Origin: Nocardioides agri
Lineage (GTDB): Bacteria; Actinomycetota; Actinomycetes; Propionibacteriales; Nocardioidaceae
Reading direction: 5' to 3'
DNA length: 64,000 nt
NCBI RefSeq assembly: GCF_013778305.1
Contig: NZ_JACEIC010000002.1
Span: 3,249,669 to 3,313,668, forward strand
Position 1 is the first letter of the stretch. The number at the start of each line of letters is the position of its first letter. A program made the position numbers and the translations under genes. The notes under the pieces were generated by a model. It was not told the origin of the DNA. It searched no databases and worked only from the letters and a program-made list of their open reading frames with translations. Below, piece after piece: positions 24,584-33,037 of the stretch.

Positions 24584-25165
24584 ATGGAGATCACCACAGC
24601 CCCGCGACCCCCGGCGCCCGCGCCGTGGGGACGGTTGCTGCTGTGCGCCGCGCTGTTCGCCCCCGTCACGTTCCTGGTCCTCCTGCCGATGGGCCTCGGC
24701 TTCGAGCGCTACGTGATGACCGGACACTCCATGGCCGGCAGCGTCGACCGCGGCTCGGTCGCCTTCGAGCGCGTCGTCCCGGTCAGCGACCTGCAGGTCG
24801 GCGACATCATCACCTACCCGCGGCCCGACGGTGGCGCCGAGCAGGGGATGGTCACCCACCGGATCGTGTACGTCGGCCCCGACGGCATCGTCACCCGCGG
24901 GGACGCGGAGCCGGCCGTCGACCCGTGGGTGCTCCGCCCCGCGGCCCCGACCGTCTCGCGCGTGGAGTTCGTCGTCCCCTGGGTCGGCTGGGCCTACCTG
25001 TTCCTCTTCCACCCGCCGGGAGTGGTGCTCGTGATCGCCTCTGGGATCGCGCTCGTCTTCCTGACCCGCTGGCGGGTCCGGCCACGGATCACCCCCGCGG
25101 AGCCGGGCAGCGCCGACGAGTCGCAAGCATTGTCCGCGTCGACATCGACGGACGCGCAACGATGA
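24584..25165 (+). CDS. Signal peptidase I, SipW/ER-like (Ser-His type)
   Basis: Membrane peptidase (S26B-like), 193 residues. Membrane span 1 (about 17-36) is followed by the nucleophile Ser49 in MTGHSMAGSVDRGS. A DLQVGDIITYPRP segment follows, then MVTHRIV, where His92 replaces the Lys of ordinary bacterial LepB. That is the ER/SipW signature. A second span (about 140-165) and a polar tail end the protein. Such peptidases usually mature a few dedicated substrates such as TasA-like or surface proteins. None is obvious next door. It is followed by a two-component system, suggesting regulated export. Confidence 0.88.
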   Translation: MEITTAPRPPAPAPWGRLLLCAALFAPVTFLVLLPMGLGFERYVMTGHSMAGSVDRGSVAFERVVPVSDLQVGDIITYPRPDGGAEQGMVTHRIVYVGPDGIVTRGDAEPAVDPWVLRPAAPTVSRVEFVVPWVGWAYLFLFHPPGVVLVIASGIALVFLTRWRVRPRITPAEPGSADESQALSASTSTDAQR

Positions 25166-25174
25166 GTACCGCCG

Positions 25175-25202
25175 TCGACTGGGACCCGGGTGCCCCTATG
25201 CT
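25175..25202 (+). promoter_or_regulatory. Leaderless promoter of the response regulator gene
   Basis: TCGACT (25175-25180, -35-like), a 16-nt spacer, TATGCT (25197-25202, -10), then 7 nt to ATG 25210. This decides the start at 25210 over in-frame ATGs at 25162 and 25198. Confidence 0.55.
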
Positions 25203-25209
25203 CGCTCAC

Positions 25210-25905
25210 ATGGCGCAACGGGTTCTGGTTGTGGAGGACGAGGAGGACATCGCATTTCCTCTGGTTCGCACGCTGGAGCGCGAGGGCTACGACGTGGAGT
25301 GGGTGGACAGCGGCCAGCGGGCCCTCGACACCCTGGCGTCCGGTCCTGAGCTGGTCATCCTCGACCTGGGACTGCCCGACATCGACGGCCTCGAGGTGTG
25401 CCGTCGAGCCCGGGAGGCCGGCTACCACGGGGCGATCATGATCGTCACCGCGCGGGCCGGCGAGCTCGACCGGGTCGTCGGACTGGACTACGGAGCCGAC
25501 GACTACCTGGCCAAGCCCTTCGGCCTCGCCGAGCTCCAGGCACGCGTGCGTGCCCTGTTGCGCCGTACCGCCTCCACGATGATCGGCAGCGCCGATGCCA
25601 CCCAGACCGACGGGCTGCGCATCGACGTCGAGGCCCGCAGGGTCTACGCCGGCACGGAAGAGGTGCCGCTGACCGGCAAGGAGTTCGAGGTGCTGAGCAT
25701 CCTCGCCGCCAACCGGGACAAGGTGGTCTCCCGCGGCCGGCTGATGGCCGACGTGTGGGACGAGAACTGGTACGGCTCGACCAAGACGTTGGACGTCACC
25801 ATCGGTCGGCTGCGCCAGAAGCTCGAGAGCGTGGGCGTGACGGATCGAGTGGTGGCCGTTCGAGGCGTGGGGTTCCGCCTCGAAGGCGGCACACCCGATG
25901 CGTGA
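25210..25905 (+). CDS. OmpR/PhoB-family response regulator
   Basis: A 231-residue regulator. The receiver domain (about 1-118) has acidic pocket VVEDEED, phosphoacceptor Asp in VILDLGLPD, the TAR switch residues and the conserved Lys of LAKPF. The winged-helix output domain (about 130-225) has VPLTGKEFEVLSILAAN and TLDVTIGRLRQKLE. Alternative start ATG 25162 overlaps the signal peptidase stop as ATGA. A translationally coupled longer form (plus 16 residues) therefore cannot be excluded. It overlaps the kinase gene by 8 bp. Target genes are unknown. The adjacent signal peptidase is a natural candidate. Confidence 0.9.
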   Translation: MAQRVLVVEDEEDIAFPLVRTLEREGYDVEWVDSGQRALDTLASGPELVILDLGLPDIDGLEVCRRAREAGYHGAIMIVTARAGELDRVVGLDYGADDYLAKPFGLAELQARVRALLRRTASTMIGSADATQTDGLRIDVEARRVYAGTEEVPLTGKEFEVLSILAANRDKVVSRGRLMADVWDENWYGSTKTLDVTIGRLRQKLESVGVTDRVVAVRGVGFRLEGGTPDA

Positions 25906-27118
25906 ACGGCTCACCGCTGCCTTCATCGTCCTGAGCATCGTCCTGCTGCTCGGCGCCGGCGCGGTGCGCACCTACGTCCTGCGCGACCTGTTCCGGGAGC
26001 AGGTCGCCGGCCAGCTCGACGGGCGCGCACAGCTGCTCGGCGAGATCCTGGCCGAGCGCACCGCGTCCGGCGGGACCATCGACGTCGCCGAGCTGGCCGC
26101 GCTCGCGGGCCGCGAGGAGCGGCTGGAGTACGTCGGAGACCCGGACGAGGAGCCGGTCGTCGCGACCGGAGCCGACTGGGACGGTGCCGACGACCCCGGC
26201 GACGGGATCTCCGCGAGCGCGAACGCCGGGGCGGACGCGATGGTGACCGTGACCGCGGCACCCTCGGTCGTCCGCGACATCATCGGCCGCGACGTCGGGT
26301 CGATCGCCGCGCTCTTCCTGCTCATCGCCGTCGCCGCCGGCATGGCCGGCTTCCTGGTCGCCACCGCGCTGTCCTCGCCGTTCCAGCGCCTCGCGGTCGC
26401 GGCCGGTGCTCTCGGCCGGGGCCGGTTCGACCTCGAGCTGCCCGACACGAAGATCCCCGAGGCCCGCGAGATCGCCAACGCCCTGCGCTCGAGCGCGCTC
26501 GCGCTCGAGGACCGGGTGCACCGCGAGCGGGCCTTCGCCGAGCACGCCTCCCACGTGCTCCGCACCCCGCTGACCGGCATCCGGCTCGAGCTCGAGGACC
26601 TGAGCCTGCGCGACGACCTGCCCACGGACGCGCAGGAGGTCGTCGCCCGGTGCCTGACCCGGGTCGAGGAGGTCTCGTCGGTCGCCGCCGAGCTCGTGGA
26701 GATCACCCGCCGCGGCAGCCTGGTCGTGGGCGCCGAGGTCCCGCTGTCGGAGCTCTCGACCCAGATCGCGCAGCGCTGGGCCGACCGGCTCGCCGTCCGC
26801 AACCGCGCGCTGACGGCGGCCGTCGAGGGCGACCTCACCCTCACCTACACGCCCGGACCGGTCGAGCACGCCACCGACCTCCTGCTCGCCGACGTCGTGC
26901 GCCGCGGCACCGGCGCGGTGCGCATCGTCTTCCATGCCGAGCCCGCCGGGCAGCTGCGCGTGACGGTCCTGTGCGCCGGTCGGGTGCCGGACGAGGACCT
27001 GGCCCGCGACAGCGTGGACCGGATGGCGCAGGTGCGTGTCGTCGTCGAGGCGCTCGGCGGCCGGGTCACGGGCACGCACCCCGTCGACGGGGTTGAGGTG
27101 CTGCTCCCGCGCCGCTGA
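25898..27118 (+). CDS. Sensor histidine kinase with degenerate ATP-binding domain
   Basis: A 406-residue membrane sensor. Span 1 (about 5-28), an extracytoplasmic sensor region with many acidic residues (about 30-130), span 2 (about 133-158), HAMP (about 158-210), then the phosphoacceptor region HASHVLRTPLTGI with His219. The following domain is the size of a HATPase domain but lacks an N-box Asn: LLLADVVRRGTGAV stands where DNLL-NALRHG is expected. There is no DxGxG (RVTVLCAGRVPDED instead) and no GxGLGL lid. The reading frame is intact to the stop, so this is not a frameshift. It may act as a phosphatase or scaffold, or be phosphorylated by another kinase. Confidence 0.85.
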   Translation: MRERLTAAFIVLSIVLLLGAGAVRTYVLRDLFREQVAGQLDGRAQLLGEILAERTASGGTIDVAELAALAGREERLEYVGDPDEEPVVATGADWDGADDPGDGISASANAGADAMVTVTAAPSVVRDIIGRDVGSIAALFLLIAVAAGMAGFLVATALSSPFQRLAVAAGALGRGRFDLELPDTKIPEAREIANALRSSALALEDRVHRERAFAEHASHVLRTPLTGIRLELEDLSLRDDLPTDAQEVVARCLTRVEEVSSVAAELVEITRRGSLVVGAEVPLSELSTQIAQRWADRLAVRNRALTAAVEGDLTLTYTPGPVEHATDLLLADVVRRGTGAVRIVFHAEPAGQLRVTVLCAGRVPDEDLARDSVDRMAQVRVVVEALGGRVTGTHPVDGVEVLLPRR

Positions 27119-27129
27119 CGGACCGGGAA

Positions 27130-27145
27130 GTGGGAAGGTTCCCAC
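27130..27145. repeat. Short dyad GTGGGAA-GG-TTCCCAC
   Basis: A 7-bp perfect inverted repeat 12 bp after the kinase stop and 31 bp before the HAD gene. It could be an operator or a weak terminator. Position alone does not decide. Confidence 0.35.
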
Positions 27146-27176
27146 ATCGGTCGCCCGGACCCGTCACAATGTCGCC

Positions 27177-27950
27177 ATGACCCGTCCTGTCGAGACCTGG
27201 CTCACCGACATGGACGGCGTGCTCGTGCACGAGGAGATCCCGATCCCGGGCGCCCAGGAGTTCATCGAGCGGCTCAAGGCGTCGGGGCGGCGCTTCCTGG
27301 TGCTCACGAACAACTCGATCTTCACCCCGCGCGACCTGCGCGCCCGGCTGCTCGGCAGCGGCATCGACGTGCCCGAGGAGTCGATCTGGACCTCGGCGCT
27401 GGCGACCGCCAAGTTCCTCGACGACCAGCGCCCGGGCGGCACGGCGTACGTCGTCGGTGAGGCGGGCCTGACGACCGCGCTGCACGACGTCGGCTACGTG
27501 ATGACCGACCGCAACCCCGACTACGTCGTGCTCGGCGAGACCCGCACCTACTCCTTCGAGGCGATCACCCGCGCGATCCGGCTGATCGTCGCAGGGGCTC
27601 GGTTCATCGCGACCAACCCGGACCCCAGCGGCCCCAGCCAGCACGGCATGCTGCCGGCGACCGGCTCGGTGGCGGCGCTGATCAGCACGGCGACGGGCCG
27701 GTCGCCGTACTTCATCGGCAAGCCGAACCCGCTGATGATGCGCAGCGCGCTCAACCGCCTGGAGGCGCACTCCGAGACCACGGTCATGGTCGGGGACCGC
27801 ATGGACACCGACATCATCAGCGGCCTCGAGGCCGGCCTGCGCACGATCCTGGTGGGCACCGGCTCCACCCGGCCCGAGCAGGTCGAGACCTTCCCCTACC
27901 GCCCGACCCGGGTCGTCGACTCGGTCGCCGACCTCATCGAGCTCGTCTGA
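27177..27950 (+). CDS. HAD-superfamily subclass IIA phosphatase (NagD-like)
   Basis: A 257-residue cytoplasmic phosphatase. Motif I is WLTDMDGVLVHEE (nucleophile Asp about residue 10, acid/base Asp two later), motif II is FLVLTNNSIFTPRDL, and the C1/C2B cap fills the middle. The motif III Lys is in FIGKPNPLMM and motif IV is MVGDRMDTDI. Relatives hydrolyse sugar phosphates, p-nitrophenyl phosphate or UMP, so substrate is open. ATG 27177 follows a CACAAT box by 6 nt. Its stop overlaps the ATG of the large permease gene (TGATG), so it is probably co-transcribed with the ABC genes. Confidence 0.9.
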   Translation: MTRPVETWLTDMDGVLVHEEIPIPGAQEFIERLKASGRRFLVLTNNSIFTPRDLRARLLGSGIDVPEESIWTSALATAKFLDDQRPGGTAYVVGEAGLTTALHDVGYVMTDRNPDYVVLGETRTYSFEAITRAIRLIVAGARFIATNPDPSGPSQHGMLPATGSVAALISTATGRSPYFIGKPNPLMMRSALNRLEAHSETTVMVGDRMDTDIISGLEAGLRTILVGTGSTRPEQVETFPYRPTRVVDSVADLIELV

Positions 27951-30661
27951 TGCTCTGGAGGTCGGCGCCGCTGCGGCTGCTCCGCGCCCCCGGCTGGCTG
28001 CTGCTCGTGCTGGGCGCCGCGACGCTGTTCGTGGCGTCGGTGGTGGCGCCGCCGCTGTTCGCCGCGACGGCCCGCTCGACCGCGCTCGCCGACGCGCTCG
28101 ACGCGTCGCGCGGCGCGCCGTACGGCTCGTCGTCGGGCGACGTGCGCGTCACCTGGGACGCCGTGCTCACGCCCGAGGCCGAGGCCGTCGTGCGCGAGCG
28201 GCTCGAGGCGCTGACCGGGTACGACGACCCCGTGCTCGGCGCCGCCGGCGTCGGTCAGAGCCGGACGCTGTCGGCGCTGGCGGTCGCCAACGGGCGGCAG
28301 ACGGAGTCGGAGCTGTGGTACCGCGACGGCGCGGTCACGGCCCTCGGCGGCGACGAGGACGCTCCGGGGGTGTGGCTCGCGGAGGACGTCGCCGCGGACC
28401 TCGGGCTCGAGGTCGGCGACCCCCTGCGGATCGGGATGGCGCAGACGTTCTTCGGCCGTCACAAGTCGCTGGCGCCGACCGTGCTCGCGGGCACCTACGA
28501 GACCGCACCCGGGTCGGATCTGCCCGCCGTGCTCGCCGACCACCCCGACGCGGAGCGGTGGTTCCTGCCGCCCGACACCGACGACCCGTCGACGACGACC
28601 CCGCTGGCGATCGCGGGTCGTGCCGACTTCGACCGGCTGCTCGTGAAGGCGGGGGACACCCCGCTCTACCTCGCCGACCTCCGGCTCGACCCCGACATCA
28701 CCCCCGACGACGCGGCGACCGCGGTCGAGGAGATCCAGACCCTCGCCGACGACGCCTTCGACGGCTCCACCAGCCTGGGCCAGGTCCTGATGAACACCGA
28801 GCCGCTGCCCGCGGAGCTCCAGGTGCTCACCGGGCTCCCCGACATCGTGTTCGCCGCCGACTTCGCGGCCACCAGCGCCCGCGACCAGGTGACGCCGTAC
28901 GGCGTGGCCGGCCAGGTGCTCGCCGCCGCGCTGCTGGTCGCGGCGTGGGTGCTGCTCGGCCGCACCCGGCGGCGGGAGCAGTTGCTGGCCACCGGCCTCG
29001 GGCTCCGGCCGGCGGAGGTCGCGGGCCAGGCCGGGCTCGAGGCGCTGCCGGTCGCGCTGGTAGCGCTGCCCGCGGGTCTGGGCCTGGCCGTGCTGGGCGT
29101 GGTGACGGCCGGGCCGCCCACGGATGCCGGCATCAGGATCGAGCAGGACGACCTGGGGCGGGCCGCGCTCGCGGCCGGCGCCGCGCTGCTCCTGATCGCC
29201 GTCACCGCCGGGCTGGCGGCAGTGGCGACCGACCGCATGGACCGGGTCTCGCGCCTCGGCCGCAGCCGTCGGGTGGTGCCGCTGACCGCCGCGCTGCTCG
29301 TCGCCACCGCGGCGGTGGCGGTCGCCGTCTTCACCACCGACGTGGTCGACCGCAGCAGCACCCCGGTGACGATGGCCCTCCCGGTCCTGGTCGCGGCGAC
29401 GGTCGCGGTGCTGGTCGCCCGGTCGGTGGCCTGGCTGCGCGGACGCCTGCCCGGCCGGGCCCGGCCGGGCAGTGCCCGGTGGCTGGCGACCCGGAGGACC
29501 GGGCCGGTCGTCCGCGAGGTGACGGCGCTGAGCGCGGTCGTCGCGATCGCGCTGGGCCTCTTCGGCTACGCGCTCACCGCCCACCGGGGCATCGAGGAGG
29601 GCGTCGCCGACAAGACCGCGGCCGTCGCGGGCGCGTCTACGGTCATCCAGGTGGCGGAGGACTTCCGCGCCGGCGGCATGAAGCGGGCGGTGACCCCGCC
29701 GGGCGACGGCACCACCATCATCTGGCGGCGCGGCGTCGCGCTGCCGCCCAACTACGGCAACCAGCCGCTCATGGCGATCGACCCCGCGAGCTTCGACGCC
29801 GTCGCCGACTGGGGGGCGACCGGGGAGCTGGAGGAGGCCCGGGCGGCGGCGGGCCGGCTCGACGAGCGCGCGAAGGGCCTCGCGGTGGTGCTCGCCGGAG
29901 ACACCGACGCGGAGGTCGGCGACCAGGCGGTGCTCGACTTCAGCTCGGAGTTCCAGATCCCGATCCGGGTCGTCGGGGTCACCGACGCCTTCCCCGGGTC
30001 CGAGACCGAGACCGGCGACGTCACGGTCATCACCAGCGCCCGGCGGCTCTTCCGGCTGGTCGCCCCCACCGTCGACCCGCGACGCAAGAAGGCCAACAGC
30101 GGCGAGGCCGGCGTCTTCACCTCCGAGGTGTGGTCCGGCGACACCGCGGCCGGGCTGCGGCACACCCTCGACGAGGCCGGGGTCTCGACGGACGGCGACC
30201 TCGTCACGTCGACGCAGGCCGGCATCGCGGCCGGCCTGACCGCCTCCACCTGGGCCGCCGGCTACGTGCTCGCCCTCGGCGTGGTCATGCTCGTGCTCGC
30301 CCTCGGCGGGGCCCTGGTGCTCGCGCTCCGGCTCGCCGACCGCGACGCGGTCTCCGACGTGCTGCTGTCCCGGATGGGCGTGCGCGCCCCGGAGCTCGCG
30401 CGGGCGCGTGCCTGGGAGGTCGCGTACGCCGTCGTCACCGCCCTGGTCGCGGCCCTGGCCGCCGGCGCGGTGCTGGTGGCGGCGCCGACGATCATCGACG
30501 CGACCGCGGCCCTGCCGCCGCTCGCCCGACCGCGACCGGACCTCGTCGACGTCGCGATCCTGGTGCTGGCGGTGGCGGCGATGGTGCTGGTCGCCTGGCT
30601 GGTCGGCGCGCAGCGCGCCGGCCGACGACACCCTGCGGAGGTGCTACGTGGTGGCGGTTGA
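27950..30661 (+). CDS. Large FtsX/MacB-like ABC transporter permease
   Basis: A 903-residue membrane protein. It has an N-terminal span (about 14-38) and a large extracytoplasmic domain (about 40-315). Then come blocks of spans with LAAALLVAAWVLLGRTRRREQLL and two further clusters (about 400-510), a second extracytoplasmic domain (about 545-760), and C-terminal spans (about 770-900). The layout of two FtsX-like halves matches permeases of MacB/LolC-type mechanotransmission or lipoprotein/peptide exporters. It starts inside the stop of the HAD gene. Its 3' end overlaps the first of two ATPase genes by 14 bp. The substrate is unknown. Confidence 0.85.
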   Translation: MLWRSAPLRLLRAPGWLLLVLGAATLFVASVVAPPLFAATARSTALADALDASRGAPYGSSSGDVRVTWDAVLTPEAEAVVRERLEALTGYDDPVLGAAGVGQSRTLSALAVANGRQTESELWYRDGAVTALGGDEDAPGVWLAEDVAADLGLEVGDPLRIGMAQTFFGRHKSLAPTVLAGTYETAPGSDLPAVLADHPDAERWFLPPDTDDPSTTTPLAIAGRADFDRLLVKAGDTPLYLADLRLDPDITPDDAATAVEEIQTLADDAFDGSTSLGQVLMNTEPLPAELQVLTGLPDIVFAADFAATSARDQVTPYGVAGQVLAAALLVAAWVLLGRTRRREQLLATGLGLRPAEVAGQAGLEALPVALVALPAGLGLAVLGVVTAGPPTDAGIRIEQDDLGRAALAAGAALLLIAVTAGLAAVATDRMDRVSRLGRSRRVVPLTAALLVATAAVAVAVFTTDVVDRSSTPVTMALPVLVAATVAVLVARSVAWLRGRLPGRARPGSARWLATRRTGPVVREVTALSAVVAIALGLFGYALTAHRGIEEGVADKTAAVAGASTVIQVAEDFRAGGMKRAVTPPGDGTTIIWRRGVALPPNYGNQPLMAIDPASFDAVADWGATGELEEARAAAGRLDERAKGLAVVLAGDTDAEVGDQAVLDFSSEFQIPIRVVGVTDAFPGSETETGDVTVITSARRLFRLVAPTVDPRRKKANSGEAGVFTSEVWSGDTAAGLRHTLDEAGVSTDGDLVTSTQAGIAAGLTASTWAAGYVLALGVVMLVLALGGALVLALRLADRDAVSDVLLSRMGVRAPELARARAWEVAYAVVTALVAALAAGAVLVAAPTIIDATAALPPLARPRPDLVDVAILVLAVAAMVLVAWLVGAQRAGRRHPAEVLRGGG

Positions 30662-31490
30662 GCCGATGGCCGGGCAGCCGGCGGCGCACTGCGAGGACCT
30701 CGTCAAGGTCTTCCGGTCGGCGACCGGCGAGACCCACGCGCTGCGCGGCATCGGGCTGGAGATGCGCCCGGGCTCGCTCACGGTCGTGGCGGGGCCGTCG
30801 GGCTCCGGGAAGAGCAGCCTCCTGACCATGCTCGCCGCCCGCGACCGGCCCAGTGCGGGCACGCTCTCGGTCCTCGGCCGCGACGTCGGCGTGGCCAGCA
30901 CCCGCGACCTGCGCGGGCTGCGCCGGCGCCGGATCGGGTTCGTGCCGCAGCGGTCCGCGACGGCGGTCTTCCCCCATCTCCGAGCGGTCGACCAGGTGCG
31001 CCAGGTCGCGGCCTGGCGCGGTGCCCGCGGCCGGGCCCGCGCCCAGGACGCGCTGGCCGCCGTCGGCCTCAGCGAGCGAGCCGACCACCTGCCCGCCGCG
31101 CTCTCGGGTGGCGAGCAGCAGCGGCTGGCGGTCGCGATCGCGCTGGTCGGCTCGCCCGAGCTCGTCGTCGCCGACGAGCCGACGGCCGAGCTCGACCACG
31201 CCAACGCCGACCTCGTGCTCGCCGCGCTCCTCGACGCGGCCGCGGCTGGGGCGGCGGTCGTCATCAGCAGCCACGACGAGCGGATCCTGCACCGCGGCGA
31301 CCGGCTGCTGCGGCTGCGCCACGGAGTCCTGTCGAGCGAGACCACGCTGCGCGACACGACGGCCGTGATCGACGCGACCGGCCGGCTCCAGCTGCCGCCG
31401 GACCTGCTGGTCCGCTTCCCGTCGCGCCGGGTGGTCATCGAGGACGACGGCGGCGTCGTACGCCTGCGCGCCCCGGAGGAGGAGTCGTGA
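30648..31490 (+). CDS. ABC transporter ATP-binding protein A (MacB/LolD-like)
   Basis: A 280-residue ATPase. Walker A is GPSGSGKSS, Q-loop VPQRSA, signature ALSGGEQQRLAVA, Walker B LVVADEPTAELD, and H-loop VISSHDER. About 45 residues extend beyond the core. GTG 30648 was chosen because GGAG lies 7 nt upstream. It reads across the end of the permease gene. ATG 30666 is a later alternative. Together with the following ATPase it likely forms a heterodimer that serves the single two-halved permease. Confidence 0.87.
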   Translation: MVAVEPMAGQPAAHCEDLVKVFRSATGETHALRGIGLEMRPGSLTVVAGPSGSGKSSLLTMLAARDRPSAGTLSVLGRDVGVASTRDLRGLRRRRIGFVPQRSATAVFPHLRAVDQVRQVAAWRGARGRARAQDALAAVGLSERADHLPAALSGGEQQRLAVAIALVGSPELVVADEPTAELDHANADLVLAALLDAAAAGAAVVISSHDERILHRGDRLLRLRHGVLSSETTLRDTTAVIDATGRLQLPPDLLVRFPSRRVVIEDDGGVVRLRAPEEES

Positions 31491-32146
31491 CCGGGCTCGA
31501 GGTGGGCGGCGTCGCGCACGGGTACGGCGTCGGCGCCCGCCGGGTGGAGGTGCTGCACGACGTCTCGCTCGCGGTGCGTCCCGGTGAGCTGGTCGCGCTG
31601 GCCGGCCCGTCGGGCTCGGGCAAGTCGACGGTGTGCCACCTGGCAGCCGGGATCGAGCACCCCGAGCGCGGCACCGTCACGCTCGACGGGCGGCCGACGG
31701 CCGAGCTCGCAGACTGGGGCGAGATCGCGGCGGTGCCGCAGCAGCACGGCCTGCTCGCGGGGCTCACCGTGCGCGACAACGTCTGCCTGCCGGCCCACCG
31801 CGCCGGCGTCGACCCGACCGAGACGTTCGCGTGGCTCGCCGAGGCGCTCGACCTGGACGCCTTCGTCGGCCGCGGCGTCACCGACACCTCGCTCGGCGAG
31901 CAGCAACGGGTGGCGGTCGCGCGGGCGCTCGTCCTCTCGCCGCGGCTGGCCGTGCTCGACGAGCCGACCGGGCACCAGGACGACGACCACGTCACCCAGG
32001 TGGTGGCCGCGCTCGCGTCCGCCGCCCGGGCCGGGACGGCGGTCCTGGTGGCGACCCACGACTCCCGGGTCTGGGAGGTCGCGGACCGCGTCGTACGCCT
32101 CGACGAGGGTCGGATCGCGCCGGATCCGGCGCCCGATCCGGTGTGA
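31487..32146 (+). CDS. ABC transporter ATP-binding protein B with altered signature motif
   Basis: A 219-residue ATPase. GTG 31487 overlaps the preceding stop (GTGA). Walker A GPSGSGKST, Walker B LAVLDEPTGHQD and H-loop VATHDSR are intact. The ABC signature reads TSLGEQQRVAVA rather than LSGGEQQ, so one Gly and the Ser position are changed. In heterodimeric ABC transporters one composite site is often degenerate, and this pair fits that pattern. It ends the HAD/ABC operon. Confidence 0.86.
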   Translation: MTGLEVGGVAHGYGVGARRVEVLHDVSLAVRPGELVALAGPSGSGKSTVCHLAAGIEHPERGTVTLDGRPTAELADWGEIAAVPQQHGLLAGLTVRDNVCLPAHRAGVDPTETFAWLAEALDLDAFVGRGVTDTSLGEQQRVAVARALVLSPRLAVLDEPTGHQDDDHVTQVVAALASAARAGTAVLVATHDSRVWEVADRVVRLDEGRIAPDPAPDPV

Positions 32147-32283
32147 CCTTCGTCCAACCAGGCCCCGATCCCACGCGGGGAGTGTGGCGCGGGCCACGCG
32201 GATCAGGCTCCGTCGACTCGCGATCGCTTGGATCGGTGTGTCACGGTCGTTGACGATTGCACGAATGCACATCCGGCCCCGGG

Positions 32284-32442
32284 CACGCCGAGTCCTGCCC
32301 GCCCGAGGCCGCACCGTTGAACTACGGGCAGGAGTGGGGGAACCACTTTTCCGCGGCCGTCCGGGGCCGCTTGGGGTGAAGCCGCCGTCTGGCGGCCGGG
32401 CACCTTCCTCGCCCGAATCCGACAGCTCACCTCGCAGGCGTG
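32284..32442 (+). promoter_or_regulatory. Cyclic di-AMP riboswitch (ydaO/yuaA class)
   Basis: The leader of the NlpC/P60 gene contains the conserved blocks of this class: GCAGGAGTGGGGGAACCAC, then GCTTGGGGTGAAGCC, then CGCCCGAATCCGACAGCTC, in order, separated by pairing arms such as GGCGGCC. It ends about 17 nt before the start codon. In actinobacteria this riboswitch commonly controls cell-wall hydrolases and Rpf proteins. A TTGACG box (32250-32255) upstream may be the -35. Boundaries are approximate. Confidence 0.87.
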
Positions 32443-32458
32443 GGAAGGAACCACCCTC

Positions 32459-33031
32459 ATGTCTGCTGCCCTGCCCCGCATCACCCATGCCTGTGCGCGG
32501 GTCGCCTGTGCCGGCGCCCTCGCGATCGGCCTGCTGACCTCGGCGCCGACCGCCGACGCCCGTGCCGCGACCGCGAGCAGCGTCGACCGCGCGACCGCGA
32601 CGCACACCGCCGAGCGCGTCCGCAAGCCGCGCCGGGACCGGACCCGGCACCGGGTCGACCCGGTCGCCAAGGCGATGTCGATCGCGGCCGCCCAGAAGGG
32701 CGACCCCTACGGCTACGGCGCCACCGGCCCGAACCGCTTCGACTGCTCCGGCCTGGTCCTCTACAGCTTCCGGAAGGCCGGCTTCCGGGGCATCCCGCGG
32801 ACCTCGTCGGCCCAGGCGGGCTGGGCGCGCCACGTGCCGCGCGCCCGGCTGCGTCGCGGTGACCTGGTGTTCTTCACCAGCGGCGGTCACGTCTACCACG
32901 TCGGCGTCTTCGCCGGCCGCAAGAACGGTCACCCGCAGGTCCTGCACTCGCCGTACCCCGGCGCCCGGGTGCGCACCGAGCGGATCTGGACCGGCTCGTG
33001 GTTCGGCGGCACGGTGCGCGGCCGCCGCTGA
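32459..33031 (+). CDS. Secreted NlpC/P60 (C40) peptidoglycan endopeptidase
   Basis: A 190-residue cell-wall hydrolase. It has an N-terminal signal peptide (hydrophobic about 10-27) ending near ADARA, a basic linker rich in Arg (about 50-68), then the NlpC/P60 domain. Catalytic Cys96 is in NRFDCSGLVLYS, His147 in HVYHVGVFAG, and the third polar residue is in the following QVLHSP strand. The family cleaves D-Glu-meso-DAP or related stem-peptide bonds. GGAAGGA lies upstream of ATG 32459. Expression is likely controlled by the c-di-AMP riboswitch in its leader, linking wall turnover to c-di-AMP. It converges with the lipoprotein gene, 6 bp apart. Confidence 0.93.
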   Translation: MSAALPRITHACARVACAGALAIGLLTSAPTADARAATASSVDRATATHTAERVRKPRRDRTRHRVDPVAKAMSIAAAQKGDPYGYGATGPNRFDCSGLVLYSFRKAGFRGIPRTSSAQAGWARHVPRARLRRGDLVFFTSGGHVYHVGVFAGRKNGHPQVLHSPYPGARVRTERIWTGSWFGGTVRGRR

Positions 33032-33037
33032 CCCGGC

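Noticed and set aside
27896..30631. 911-codon minus-strand open frame
   Set aside because: Shadow of the FtsX-like permease gene with no recognisable motif.
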